Assembly (NCBI GenBank): GCA_905221605.1
Contig: CAJNDS010000169.1
Location: 863,001 to 927,000 of the forward strand
Origin: Symbiodinium natans
Lineage: Eukaryota > Sar > Dinophyceae > Suessiales > Symbiodiniaceae
Length of the DNA stretch: 64,000 nt
Reading direction: 5' to 3'
Positions 10,344-22,397 of this stretch are shown piece after piece. Below the pieces are notes generated by a model. The model worked only from the letters and a program-made list of their open reading frames with translations. It searched no databases and was not told the origin of the DNA. Positions within the stretch are counted from its first letter, which is position 1. The number at the start of each line of letters is the position of its first letter. The translations under genes and the position numbers were made by a program.

Positions 10344-11006
10344 GGTTGAGGTTTTCTTTGTCATCGTTGGGTACCATTTTGCATTTTTCAGAGTACTTAA
10401 ACCCAATAAGGAATAACAAATTCAATGTTTAATGTTATCCCAACCATGAACTCGCTTTAGGGTTTGGGTTGTTTCGAGCTTAGGGTTGAAAGCCTAAGTT
10501 TGAGGTTTAGGGAGGTTCAGGGGGCTTTGGGGGGGGTTTATTGGGCTTATGCTGCGGTGGATTCAGGTTTTAGAGGATTTTGGGGGGGATTTAGGATGTA
10601 AGCTTTAGGGCTTCTGGTATCTGGCTTCGGCTTCTGGGTGTGAAAGGGCTCAGGAAATCAGGGTGAGATTTTGAGGGTCTGGCTCAGTGTTTAGGGTTTA
10701 TGTTGCATGGCATACAGGTTGAGTTTCTTTGGCTTAGGAGAAGGCCACGAAGCAACCTCCTCTTTGGCCATGAGCTGACAGTGTGACAAGTCTTGCATCT
10801 ACCTGTTGCAGAGGTGCGCGGGTTACATGTGGAGGAGGGATCCTGGAACTGACAGCTAGCTGCTTCTTAGGTCTGCATCGGCCAAGCATGGACCAAGAAA
10901 TCTCAACCCTCAGCCAATGGCAGTTCAACCATGAGGGCCGGACCAGATCGGGCGTGGAGGGCCTGTGGGCGTCTGGGGTTCAGGGAGGTCGCGATGACCT
11001 CCAAAG

Positions 11007-11204
11007 TACGAAGGGAAGCTCGGCAACACCACCAAGGGCTTCGGCCTCTACAGCCGACCCAAGGATCAGGCCGAGCAGTGGCCTTGGAGGGCGTGGCCAA
11101 GGTGCAAAATCGGCTCTGACTCCCGTGGTGACGGCAGCCCAGGGTCGAGCATCAGCTCCCTTGTCCGCCAAGAGTCAGAGTGCGACGATCCGGTTATGAA
11201 GTAG
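11007..11204 (+). CDS. Candidate terminal exon with stop codon
   Basis: After CTCCAAAG the frame reads YEGKLGNTTKGFGLYSRPKD and continues 65 codons to TAG at 11202, with a strong C/G bias at third positions. Another open frame over the same DNA is Ser/Ala-rich and less biased. It could be the 3' end of a gene made of the preceding islands. Confidence 0.38.
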   Translation, partial: YEGKLGNTTKGFGLYSRPKDQAEQWPWRAWPRCKIGSDSRGDGSPGSSISSLVRQESECDDPVMK

Positions 11205-12142
11205 GCTAAGCAGATAGCACGCGGTACAGCTTCGAGTCAATATGTGTGTGTGTGTACATTGTGCCTGCATTCTTGAACTGCTCGATTGTGTTGTCCTAGG
11301 AGAGCGGCCCCGAAGTAACTCCTGGTTGTATACACCCCATTGCTACGAACAAACAGACCCTTGAAGCCTAAACCCTACCTCACCATGAGCCTTACTCTCA
11401 CAACATGGTTCCTTAAACCCTAAACCCTAAACCCTAAACTTTCCTTTTCCATGTCGGTAGTTCTCACAAGTCGGGTCCCTTTGTGGGTTTTGTTCTTTAG
11501 AGTGCCGTACCATACTGGGACCCCAGCACGGGAGCCAAATTTAGAGAACTTCCCATCCCTAAACCCCAAACCCTACAACCCTAAAGCCCTAAAATGAACA
11601 CCCTCAGCCGTAAAACCCTAAAATCCTAAGACCTTAAAACCCTAATACCCTCCTGAAATCGCCGAAAGCGGCCAAAACGCGAGGAACACAAAGCATCGCC
11701 TCGTGCGGAGGTGGCGCTCCCAGAAGATGGATGAAATGTGTGGCCATAATTATAAGCCCGAGGGTTTATAGGGTTGAGGGTTTAGGATTTAGGGCTTAGG
11801 GTTTACGTTGAATTCTGTAAATTAACCCTCAGCCTTAAGTTCCGAAAGTTGTGTGTTTGAGGTCCTGGGTAAATCATGTCGAACTGTGCTGAGGGGTGGC
11901 AATGGCTCCTTTCGCTGTGAGTCCTCAACAAGAAAATTTAGGCCAAATAGACTGAATACATATAAGAGCATGAAAATGATTAGTATTGTTACTTGTGATT
12001 GTTACTAATTCTTGTTTTTCTTGTTATGATCATGCTTGTTCTTGGTATGTATATATATATATATATATAAATATGTATGATATGATATATATATATATAT
12101 ATAATGGTATATGTATATATGTATATATGTATATTGAGGGAT

Positions 12143-12186
<44 letters not shown>

Positions 12187-13180
12187 CGAGAGAGCGAGAG
12201 AGACAGAGAGATACCGAGAGATAGAGAGAGAGAGAGAGAGCGCGTCAATATACAACCCTGGAGCATGCACTGTTACCACCCTCTACATGAGGGGATGAGG
12301 GAATGTTGCACCGTCTGGAGTGGCCCTTCGCAGGTCACCCGAACCCTTCAACCAGAAGGGTTGAGGGTTTAGGATTTAGGGTTACCCCGATGAAGGTACT
12401 TAAACATACCCAGCCTGTCCTGCCAAGCCTCAGGTCCTCAACTTGTTCACTTTGCAACCTGTCGCCAGGCGACGTGCCAAGAGCCACACGTTCCGTGAAT
12501 GGAGCCGTTAAGGATGGAGGGCTTGTATCTCTCATCGCTGCTGCAGCTACGTGGTCGGTTCGTTTCGGAGAACATTCTGTCAGCCTACCAGGGGCTTAGG
12601 GTTTAGGGTTGGGTCTCATAAGTGTGGACACCCAATGTGTTGCCTGTGAAAGGTGGGGGGGGGGGGGGGGGAGGGGTCTGGGGACGAATGCTGCAATTTG
12701 ATATGAATGGGAGATTTTAAAGCTTAGTGGGCTTTAGAGACCAGCGTTTTACCATCCATACCTTGCAACTGCAACTTAGAGGGTTTACTAAACCCTAAAC
12801 CCTGAACTTGCACCCTTTTGGGTTGTTAAAAAAGACTTAAGCCCTAAACTCGAAATTTGGGGCTTAGGGTCAGGGCTTCAGACGGCTTGCCCTGCCTGAC
12901 TCTTGAGCACCTTGCGGTCGTGACCATGTACATGGGCTTTTCCCAAAATAGGGTGAAGGGTTGAGAGGGTTAGGGCACCCCCGTCTATGCCCCGAAGTAA
13001 GATCATCCTTACTACATAGGACCCCCTCCCCAAAAAAAGGAAAATATATACATATAATGAAATACAAACAATAATAGTAATAATAATGAATAAACAAGAG
13101 GGTTTTCAACCACCCCCCCCCCCCCCCCCCCCCCCCGTAAAACCCAGGGTTTCGGGTTTAGGGTGTAGGGTTTCCTGCAG
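11205..13180. other. Mostly non-coding stretch
   Basis: Holds the TA/GA microsatellite, short CCCTAAA (11411-11441) and TTTAGGG groups and a poly-G run (12655-12671). A 60-codon segment at 12400-12595 (RSSTCSLCNLSPGDVPRATR and onward) is open but unsupported by splice signals. Confidence 0.55.
12043..12245. repeat. TA and GA microsatellites
   Basis: (TA)n (about 12047-12125) followed by (GA)n (12148-12242). The open frames here are repeat translations. Confidence 0.97.
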
Positions 13181-13288
13181 CTGCAATTGGCGGTGAGTCT
13201 GCGTATGTCAGTTCAGAGCACGGGCCCCCATCGTTGGCACCCTATTGTCCTTGCCAGAAGCACAGCGCCACGCGAGGATGCCCAGCGA
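13181..13288 (+). CDS. Candidate exon
   Basis: Acceptor CCTGCAG. The frame reads AIGGESAYVSSEHGPPSLAP and then YCPCQKHSATRGCPAIF. It ends just before a CCCTCAA/CCCTAAA array. Supported by composition only. Confidence 0.25.
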
Positions 13289-13295
13289 TATTCCC

Positions 13296-13302
13296 CTAAA
13301 CC

Positions 13303-13348
<46 letters not shown>

Positions 13349-13470
13349 ACCCTAAACCCTAAACCCTAAACCCTAAACCCTAAACCCTAAACCCTAAACC
13401 CTAACCCTAAACCCTAAACCCTAAACCCTAAACCCTAAACCCTAACCCTAAACCCTAACCCTAAAGCCTA
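13296..13470. repeat. CCCTCAA then CCCTAAA array
   Basis: Seven or so CCCTCAA heptamers precede CCCTAAA heptamers with occasional CCCTAA hexamers. Confidence 0.95.
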
Positions 13471-13512
13471 AAGGATCCCTGGAAGCTTCTGAATCCTAAG
13501 CGCCTAAGCCCA

Positions 13513-13560
13513 GACACTACGCTCAAGTGACGGCAGGGCCCCCTCTGCAGCCTGCCGCGC
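13513..13560 (+). CDS. Candidate exon island
   Basis: It lies between a CCCTAAA array (to 13470) and TTTAGGG repeats (13600-13670). After acceptor AGCCCAG a frame reads TLRSSDGRAPSAACRAF. Position is the main support. Confidence 0.25.
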
Positions 13561-13767
13561 TTTCCTTAATAATATGGGGTAATAATGTGGGTACAATAGG
13601 GGTTTATTAGGGTTTAGGGGTTAGGGTTTAGGGCTTAGGGTTTAGGATTTTGGGTTTAGGGTATCAGGTAGTAACCCAGGCCGTATTCGAATGACTAAGG
13701 CCTCTCTATTACCCTTTTTCTTACTGTTCAGCCACAAGAAGGAACCCCCCCAAAGCAAAACGGGAAC

Positions 13768-13840
13768 ATGGGCGCTACTGGCGGACCTAGCTAGCCTTCG
13801 GGCTCAGGATTTGTCGGCTCTTCAGTTCGAAAGTGACAGG
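13768..13840 (+). CDS. Candidate exon island
   Basis: The frame reads WALLADLASLRAQDLSALQF and then ESDR with coding-like codons. The donor is the GT that opens a TTTAGGGG run at 13841. Predicted to be helical; family unknown. Confidence 0.35.
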
Positions 13841-15289
13841 GTTTAGGGGTTTAGGGGTTTAAGGGTTTAGGGCAATCTTTCTTGACCGTCAAGGTCTGGG
13901 TCTCGGGGTGTTGACGGTTTGGGGGTTTGGGAGGGCCTCCCGAACCCCAGAACCTCTGAAAACTACACGTACGAGAGCGGGACTTTTCTGGCGAGGCCTG
14001 TGGCACCCCCTAGTGCCCATTTTTTTGAATCGACGCGACCGCGCGATCGCCCACGACGAGTTGATCAATTTTGCTCTCTTGCCTGTTATCTCACGTGGAA
14101 CTTCCGAGTAGAGTGTACACAGGGTATCAGGGCTCTCGAGTTTACAGGGTTACACCTCTTACTCCGATTCGTGTTCTTGTTGCTATCATGATCGTCATGA
14201 ATCTTCCCGCGCACAAGTCGTCTCCTCGCATGGAAATGTTTGCAAGGCTCTTCAGTCTCAGGGTTGGGCATCCCCATCACTTCAATGGCTTAAAGAGTTA
14301 ATGGTCATCACGGCTGTCATATGTACTGTTACTCCTATGATGTTCGCAAGTATATCAGTGTTGCTATGATGATGGTGATGATGGCGATGACGATTTAGAA
14401 CTGCTACTAGTTGTACAGTTGATCTTACCCCTGTCATATTCATTCTCATGCATTTACCGATGCATTTGTTCTTTTCTTGTTGCTACTATTGCTAATACCA
14501 CCCCAAACCCTAAGCCCCAAACCCTGAGCTCTTCGGAAGTCCATGGCAACTGCTCATCCGGACAGCTGGGCCCCCGCCTGAACAGTGGCGGTCTCATAGT
14601 TGCTAGACAGATGACCTAAGAAATCTTCCACATACCTTTTGGGCTGTTCCCTCAAAAGAAGTGAAGGGGTAGGGAAAGTCGTTCCATATATTTTGTAGGT
14701 TTAGAGGTATGGGTTTAGTATGTTGAATCATTCTTGGAAATGATGCTGACGAAGGTTTGTTGGGTTTCAGGGTTAGGGTTTAGGGTTGAGGGTTGAGGGC
14801 GTACAAACGTTTTCCTGGACCCCCAGAGTATCCCAAAACCCTCAGAAGGGCCACGATTTTACATACTTTGTGGGTTTAGGTAGGGTGTATAAACCCCGCA
14901 CCCTTAGCCCGACAACGGCTACCCACTTCCCTCTGCCCTACACATAAGGGCGCACGCTGGCAGACCCTGAACGCCCTTAAGTGTAGAATTCTTCGAACTT
15001 CTTAGAACCCTGAACCTGAAAAGTCTTAACCCCTCGACCTGTGGACCATAGACTCGAAACTCTTTGAACCCTATACCGCTTCCTCCTCTTCAGAGGACCA
15101 TGTGCCGCGCACTTCTTTTTGCGGGGGGCCGGTGAACGAGGCTTCTGCTGTTAAAGCTGGATTTTGGGGGGTGATCCTGAAATCCCGCAGGGCCCCTATG
15201 CGGAGACTATAGGAACCTGTAAAGGTATACACGTTGTCACACTTCACAATATGGCAAGAATTGTTTTGGTCTACATATTATGTACAGGA

Positions 15290-15405
15290 ACATATACATA
15301 TGCATATACATATACATATATATATATATATATACATATTATTTATATTTATATCTATATTTTTACTTATATTTATATTATTTATATTTGTGTATATATA
15401 ATATA
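15290..15405. repeat. TA-rich microsatellite
   Basis: TATACA, TA and TATTTA units. A purine-rich GGGGA tract follows at 15478-15543. Confidence 0.95.
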
Positions 15406-15514
15406 AAGGTCGAAGGCTCAAGACCTGTTGTTACGCCATACTTTTCCTCGAAAAATCGGCTTTGCAAGTGGGGAGTAGAGGGAGGGGAGGGGGAGGGGGC
15501 GAAGAGAAGGGGTG

Positions 15515-16168
15515 GGGGGAGGGCGGGAGGGGGAGGGGGACTATGGCGACCATGCCCAAAACATTGGTATTTGCCGAGTATTCTGCTTCGCAACATACTG
15601 CGCAGGATGTTTGACCCTTCTGGAGCAAGATGCCCTGTCACGAGCTTTCGTGCTTCTTGTGAACACGAAAGAAACGCTGGTATTGACAGAGTTTCAAGCT
15701 TTGTTGAGCACTCTACGGCACCAAGATGCTGGGCATTCCCGGAACCTCCCAAAGTATGTTTTAAAAAAGAGCATAGTTCCAAACCCATCAAAAGGACCAT
15801 CAATAGGCAAACCCGCACGATTTGCTGCAGAAATTCCGCTGCCAACGGTAGTTCCGACCAGCGCACCATGTAGTCCCAGAATAGAACCCTACTGCGCTTT
15901 GGGCCCTCAAGCCCAAAGCCTTCTCCCGGAAAGCCACATCAAAGCCCCAAAACCCTGCCCCCTTTGTCTTTTCGGGCAGTTCTGGATCCAGAGTCTTAAG
16001 GTGCGGGTCTATAAGTGCACCTTGCGCTTTCAATGTGGGGGGGGGGGGGGATCTGATGTCTTGCAAGCCCTTCAGTGCCCTGTGAGAACACAGAAGCGCA
16101 TCGTGCCAATTCGAGGATGTCCACAGATGAGGCCTGAGTTTGAAGCGCGACCGTGTCGAGGTCTGTGA
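15515..16168 (+). other. Long open frame of uncertain status
   Basis: A 218-codon frame runs through a purine-rich tract into unique sequence. The stretch 15570-15755 (ALSRAFVLLVNTKETLVLTE, then FQALLSTLRHQD) has a plausible composition. A minus-strand frame of 163 codons overlaps it. Without a family match or splice signals it is recorded as doubtful. Confidence 0.2.
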
Positions 16169-16253
16169 GTTGCACGGGCGCGCCTCAGGAGGACGCTTTG
16201 TGCCCCGAACTCCCGAATTACTCCTTACTCCTTCCCAAGGCAGAGAGAACAGA
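16133..16253 (+). CDS. Candidate exon
   Basis: The frame reads LKRDRVEVCELHGRASGGRF and then VPRTPELLLTPSQGREN with coding-like third positions. Boundaries are not fixed. Unknown family. Confidence 0.28.
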
Positions 16254-16287
16254 AGCCTTGCAACCCTAAACCCCAGAGCGCTTAGAG

Positions 16288-16364
16288 GCGTGACCTTTTA
16301 CAAACTGCGACATGGCAGCGCATGGGTCTCGCCGCTGTGGGGCGCATGTGGGTTGCTTGCTCAG
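16288..16364 (+). CDS. Candidate exon
   Basis: Acceptor CTTAGAG and GC donor CAG|GCTCCC flank a frame reading VTFYKLRHGSAWVSPLWGAC and then GLLAQ. A TTTAGGG array (16415-16485) follows. Unknown family. Confidence 0.35.
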
Positions 16365-16596
16365 GCTCCCATGAGCTGTATCATAACCTGGATAAAGACG
16401 GTTGTGGACGCAGGTTTAGGGCTTAGGACTTAGGACTTAGGGCTTAGGGTTTAGGGTTTAGGGTTTAGGGTTTAGGGTTTAGCCTTTCATTCCGGGGTTT
16501 CGGGCCGCCAGCTTGCGACTGGAGCTGCTCGGCTTTGAGCGATGGGTCCGTTTTTATGGGTCTCCAATCACGCCCAGTTCTTCTTTTTAAGCCTAG

Positions 16597-16599
16597 ACC

Positions 16600-16687
<88 letters not shown>

Positions 16688-16770
16688 ACCCTACCCTAAA
16701 CCCTAAACCCTAAACCCTAAGCCCAAACCATAAACCCCAAACCCAAACTATAACCCTCGACCCTCGACCC
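16597..16770. repeat. CCCTCAA array passing into CCCTAAA
   Basis: About 13 uniform CCCTCAA heptamers, then CCCTAAA and decayed units. This is the second CCCTCAA block in the window. Confidence 0.95.
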
Positions 16771-16932
16771 TAAACCCAAACCCACAATTGCCGAATCATC
16801 AGCTATTGCTGACACGACACGTGAAATGTATAAGAAACATACGTACGAACAACCCTGGCCACAAAATTCTGTGTTTACTGTATATTATACTGATTCACAA
16901 AATTGTATGAATATGTTTGATACAGGATATCC

Positions 16933-17060
16933 TAAACCCCCTAAACCCTAAGCCCTAAATCCTAAAACCCCAAACCCTAAACCCTAAACCCTAAACCCTA
17001 AACCCTAAACCCTAAACCCTAAACCCTAAACCCTAAACCCTAAACCCTAAACCCTGACCC
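16933..17060. repeat. CCCTAAA array
   Basis: Clean heptamers; with the TTTAGGG array at 17178-17235 it brackets a candidate exon. Confidence 0.95.
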
Positions 17061-17083
17061 TCAACCTGCCATGGTATAGGGAT

Positions 17084-17165
17084 GTGTTGCGAAGCGACCC
17101 TTGTTGCCGCAGCGCAGGAGATGCGCTTCGATTGTTTCTAATCTTGCACAAGCGACCCGACTGCC
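17084..17165 (+). CDS. Candidate exon island
   Basis: It sits between a clean CCCTAAA array (16933-17060) and a TTTAGGG array (17178-17235). All three frames are open over much of it; one reads CEATLVAAAQEMRFDCF. Position is the only firm support. Confidence 0.22.
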
Positions 17166-17239
17166 GGGCTTTGTGGCTTAGGGTTTAGGGTTTAGGGTTT
17201 AGGGTTTAGGGTTTAGGGTTTAGGGTTTTGGGGCTTATG

Positions 17240-20200
17240 GCTCTTGATGACGGTGTACCTGGTTGGAAGCCTCAATCACGTGTAAATTTGCAGAGCAATG
17301 TCGACACCATCCTCGGAAGCTCTTTCCCGTAACTTCCCCGTGCGCCGGTGCTTTCTTCTCAAGGGCTACCCAATAATTCCAAACCTACTTTTTTGTACGT
17401 GTTACCTAAGTATTCTAGAAGGTTGTTTTTGTTTTCTTTGGGGGGAGGGTAGATTACATGGGGTTTCGAGTTTAGGGTATAGGGTTTAGGGTTTAGGGGT
17501 TAGCCCTCAGAAGTAGGAGTAGGTTAGATTATAGGTTCTGAATGTAGACGCTGGACCACCTCGTGCAGACTGCACCTCGACGACCGACTCCGAGCGTCCA
17601 CTCGCAAGCCCTGCAAACCATTGCAAAACCTAAAGCCCCTACTTCCAGAACCCTGAACCCTAAACCCTAAACCCTGAACCCTAAGCCCTAAACCCTCTCA
17701 GAGTTGAGGGTTTGGGGCCCTATCAATGTCGGAATGTCCACCCCTAGTCTCCTAATTCTCGAACCTTGTACGCCCCTAAGCCCTCAAGCCTCTACATCGT
17801 CACGAAGGCAAGGCTTCCTGGACACGAGGCACACAATGCAGGAGTCTACCTCGCAGTTGCACATATTTGGAGGTTTACGAAATAGGGGACCCTCAACATA
17901 GATCCCCAAAGAGTAGGATTCCCTTCTAATAAGGGCCCCAATGAGTACGAGTAGCAAGCCGTTTGAAACGGAGCCTGGCAGCCGTGTGGTCTGTTCCTAT
18001 TTAAGGTGTTGTGTTTTTTTTGCTTGGGGTTCCGACTTGGGGCAGGTTCGGGAAGTTTAGGTTGAACTAAGCCGCTCAAGATTCTCTTGGGTTCGGTGCT
18101 TTTTTTCAGGTACGCTGCTTTTGCGTCAGCTTGGATTTCCAAAGTGGACCTGGAAGCCAAGACATGATTCTCCTCGTAAGTCTCAGATTTAGGGCAGCCA
18201 CTACGGTAGGATCTCAAAAGTTTCCGGTTTTGGTGTGTTTAAGGTTTGAACATAGGGTGTCATACGGCCACCACTGCAATTGCAAGCCGACCTCGATGTC
18301 TGCACACATCGACCCCATGTAAAGCACAATTTCGGAGCCCTGCGATCCCTGAGTATGCGTTTCGTTTGGTTCACCCAACATCAACGGGGCAAGCGGAAAG
18401 CCAAGCGCCACTTCCGACCCCTAAATCCGACCAAGTGGCTTTGGGGTTTAGGCTGCAGCCGCAGGGCCAAGCGCCCGAAGCTCCAAGCCCTAAACCCTAA
18501 ACCCTAAACCCTAAACCCTAAACCCTAAACCCTACCCCCTTAATGTTCAGAACGCTTGGGCTCGAGGTCCACTTCAGGTTGTTTCTTGTCGTACTCAAGA
18601 CAGGAGACCATCCCGTCCCTGCAACGGGAGTGTTGTTACGGGGCCATTCTTTTTTTATCTCTACATGAGTTCGCGCTTTCCGGGGTCCTGCAGAATCTAC
18701 CAGGCCTTTCGCATGAGATTCAGGGGCCATCAACTCAGTGCTCCCTCAGAACAACGACACTGATTTGTAGTTCCTCTGTTCGGATGGTGTATCGAATGAA
18801 GACAAAGTTGCCCAAGAAAGGGGTCTGGAATTCGGGATCCGGTATAAGCCTGTCATCCAGTTCCTATACCTGTAGAACTGTAGGATGTAAAATCTGAGGT
18901 GCACGAAACCTTTTCAAGAGTGATGCCCCTTCCGCCCCCCCCCCCCCCCCCCACGCCCGAACAGACTCCTAGCCCACAGAAGGACCCCACCCAAGCAGAT
19001 CTACTAATAATTTGGTTCGGGTGGTGTACGTCCTCTGCGACGCAGGCCACGTAAAATGCGCATGCTGTGAACTTCTTCCCGACTGCGAAACATGCTGACG
19101 TCAATACCCTAGGCTTTAGGTCGAAGCTGTAATCCTGCCCATGTAAACGATAAAGCTAGATACCTGCCCCTGAACTACAGCCTCAAGCCCACGGTCACAC
19201 TCTCTTAAGATCTAATGCCCGGGCGATTTCCTACGCTTCAGTTCCGAAACCTCAGTCCTATAAACCCTAAACCCGCCCGAACCATATACCCTAAGCTTTT
19301 GGGGGTTTGGGTTCAAGGAGTTTAGGGTCGAGTTTTTCAATTGCACTGCTAGTTTCAAGACGATTCCAATATCCTCAAAAGCCGTAAATCCCCAAATCCT
19401 CTACAGAGCATAACAGGCCCCAAGCGCTCAACCCCCAAACCCCAACCCCTGTATATAGCCCTAAATCCCAAACCATGTACCCGGACCCCCTATTCCTTCC
19501 CGAAGCCCACTAGCCCGAATATCTACGTGCGCTCTGGTCAAGTGGGGCCCCTGTCCGCCAGTGACACAGCTGGCCCTGGATATGTCTGGGGGTGGAGGGG
19601 GGTGGGCTGGAAAAAAGCTTGGGCCCTGCTTGCTATCCTCAGAGAGCCGGGTATAGGGTTTAGGGTTTAAAGCGTATGCACTTTAATCCCAACGAGCCTC
19701 CGTGATCTAGCTGGAGCCATCCCCCCCCTATGTAAATACCAAGTCTGATGAGGATGCGCGGGGGATGAAGCCTGTGGTGCATTCTCGTGAAGGGTTTCGG
19801 GTTAGGGTTCAGGTTTTAGGTTTAGGGTTTAGGGGTTAGGGTTTAGGATTTAGGGTTTATAGGGTGGCTCTGGTTTAGTTCTTGTGGCGATTTAGGGACT
19901 TCTGGAGGTGGTGGTTGTTGCCACTTAAACCCTAAACCCCTAAACCCTAAACCCTAAACCCTAAACCCTATACTGGATCGCAACCCAAAACCTATACCAT
20001 CTCATGGTCTGCACGGGGGGGGGGGGGCCCTGGTTGGGTGCCTTCCTGAGAAGGCACCTTATTGCAGCAGGGGCCCATGACAAGAGCAATTCTGTTGGCC
20101 CCCTATAGATACACTCTTAAACTTTTCCTAAGGTCATGCCTGAGCTTGGGGTTTTGGGGGTTCAGTGCTCTTCTCGCCACACGTTGGGCTGACTTTCCCC

Positions 20201-20620
20201 GCGTCTGTAGCATTGACGCCTCCTCCCTGAAGGGGAGGTGCGTTCACAGGAGCGATGTCCCGCGAAAGCGGGGCCCCTGATCTGAAATCCTCGAGCAAGC
20301 ACTGTTGCATACAGCATATCCCTGAACCCCAAAACCCTTCGCAGCCCAGAAACCCCGGCCCTGCAACTAGAACGAGCTGGACTGACATTGGCCCAGGGTT
20401 TAGGGTTTAGGGTTCAGGGTGTAAGGCCTGGTTGGCAGAACATGCTGTGTCAACTTTGTCATTGTTGTGTTGTCTGGCACTGTGGCTTAGTACATACATA
20501 GCGGGCTTGTGATGGAGCACACATGTCAGCTCTGTTTAGGTGTGTTTGCTCGCCTCTCTGATCAAGACGCATACCTTCCAATGGAGATTCTTGCAACAGG
20601 GCTTGCTTCCGCGACTTAGA
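17240..20620. other. No supported gene
   Basis: Contains CCCTAAA groups (17655-17700, 18487-18538, 19925-19975), TTTAGGG groups (17465-17500, 19790-19865), poly-C (18936-18952) and poly-G (20016-20027) and a family 4 repeat. The open frames of 60-120 codons lack splice or codon support. Confidence 0.5.
17876..17945. repeat. Dispersed repeat, family 4
   Basis: TTTACGAAATAGGGGACCCT...GGATTCCCTTCTAATAAGGG resembles 51228-51300 (TTTACGAAAATTACGGGCCC...GGATTCCCTCATAGTAAGGG). No inverted ends were recognised. Confidence 0.6.
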
Positions 20621-20663
20621 AGCCTAAACCCTAAACCCTACACCCTAAACCCTAAACCCCAAG

Positions 20664-20752
20664 CAGCTGCTGCGATTATGATCCAGTCGCTTCACGTCAT
20701 CGACGACCAGCCCCTTCGCGTAGCCAAATGGCGTGCGTTGGGGTGTGACACC
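20664..20752 (+). CDS. Candidate exon
   Basis: A frame reading AAAIMIQSLHVIDDQPLRVA and then KWRALGCDT ends in TGA. CCCTAAA units (20626-20663) lie directly upstream. Unknown family. Confidence 0.3.
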
Positions 20753-21619
20753 TGAAACAAGCATCTGATGGTGGTGGCGCAGCTTTAGTTGCTCATTGTT
20801 GTGATACCAAAGTGGTTTGACAGTCAACTCAAAATGGCAGCTGCCGCCATGTGTGCAGTATCATACGACCGCGCAAGCCCCCTCCCCAATCAAGAGGGAG
20901 GCGGAGACCGCCGCGAGCGTATCCGATCATTTCCTCGCCCAATCTACGAAAACACACACAGGTCGCTGCACAGATTTGGGGTTTCGGGTTTGATTTCTGC
21001 GGGGAAAACTCCAATTTTCGGATTTAGCGTTTTGGTTTGGGTTCTGGGCTGTCAACTGCGCTGCTAGTCCTCGGTGGATTTCCTTTCAGAGGTTGGTTGC
21101 ACCAAAACCGGTAGGAACTAGAATTCGAATCCTATTCTTAGCGGGGTCGACGCCCTAAACTCCGGACCACGTATGTGGCGACATGAACCCGAAACTAAAC
21201 AGCCCTAAACCCTAACCCCTAAACCCTAAACCCTAAAACCGCCATTCATCACCTAGAACTTTCCCCGTATGAAAGTGTATACTTCTCCATTGAGGGCTTG
21301 AATCAAGAAGCCTCACGTAATGTAAGGGCTCGGAATATTTACTACTAGTATTCCCTTATGGTCCCTCTATAATCATACTAGATAATTCCCCTACCAGGTC
21401 GGTCATACTTCGAACTGCAAGTGCGGTACTCAAGAAGAACTACGTACCATTGCGGGGGTCGGGTTTATTAGTTCCAGGCTCTTTCAGGATGATCCCTATA
21501 AACCCTAAACCCTGAACCCTAAACCGCTGAACTCGACGCGCAGGGAGCCGCCTTTCCTTATGTTCCCAACGGCGGAGGCCTGGTTCTCGGCCATGAACCC
21601 TTAAAATGGGGTCATACAA

Positions 21620-21734
21620 GTAGGGGCCCCCTTACTATACTAAGCTTAGCTAAGGGAGTTATAGTCTACATAGTCATACGTATAACCCAACTTTAGGGCC
21701 CTTATAACCCCATTTATAGCTAGGGGGCCCCTAC
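21620..21734. mobile_element. Foldback element, family 2
   Basis: Starts GTAGGGGCCCCCTTACTATA and ends TAGGGGGCCCCTAC. The internal GGGCCCTTATAAC matches the copy at 3821. Confidence 0.85.
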
Positions 21735-22160
21735 AGGTAGGCCCCTAAGAGCTTGTTTTGATTGCTCTACGGCCCAGAAGCCCCAAGTTGGCGATTCCCT
21801 GAAGCCTAAACTGCCTAAACCCTAAGGGACGACTTCAACATCTTTGTAAGCTTGTTACACGCCAAGGAGATCTGGGTCCGTAGGTTGGGGTTTGGGGGTT
21901 GGAGGTTGGGGTTTTGGGGGTTTGGGGGTTTCGGGGTTGGGGATTTGCGGGCTTGGGGCTTGGGGCTTGTGGAGTGTACCAGCTGTAGGTCGTAAGGTCT
22001 TTCAGGGTTTTAAGTTTTGAGGTATTCAGGGTTTTTTAAGGGCTGAGGGGTTTGGGTCTTAAGGTCTTTCAGGTTTTTTTTGGTATTCAGGGTTAAGAGT
22101 CTTAAGGGTTTAAGGGGTTTTAAGGTTTTGAAGGCTAAGAGCTCTTCTTTTTGTTGCCAG

Positions 22161-22231
22161 CAACCATTTCAATCTTGAGAAGCTGGCAGCCGAGAAAAGA
22201 TCTGAGAAGTTCCTGGCGCCAGCACTCCCAG
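22161..22231 (+). CDS. Candidate exon
   Basis: A good acceptor (TTTTTGTTGCCAG) precedes a frame reading NHFNLEKLAAEKRSEKFLAP and then ALP, with GA donor GAAACC. Charged and helical; coding-like third positions. Confidence 0.42.
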
Positions 22232-22340
22232 GAAACCCTCAACCCACACACCCCTAGCTTGGGGTTGAGGGTTTAGGGTTTAGGGTATAGGGATTCGGGT
22301 TGAGTCATAACATCCTTAAGGGGTACAGGGTCCCACTGAG

Positions 22341-22397
22341 CTCCGCCATTTTAAACTGCGAAGCCCTGTTGAGTGCAGAAGCCAAGAGGGATCCTAG
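22341..22397 (+). CDS. Candidate exon
   Basis: Acceptor CACTGAG and GC donor CTAG|GCTTTA flank a frame reading SAILNCEALLSAEAKRDP. It does not join the previous candidate in phase, so another exon would be needed between them. Confidence 0.32.
   Translation, partial: LRHFKLRSPVECRSQEGS

Noticed and set aside
15378-15869. Minus-strand 163-codon frame
   Set aside because: It crosses a purine tract and a TA microsatellite and has no splice or family support; the plus-strand frame is only slightly better.
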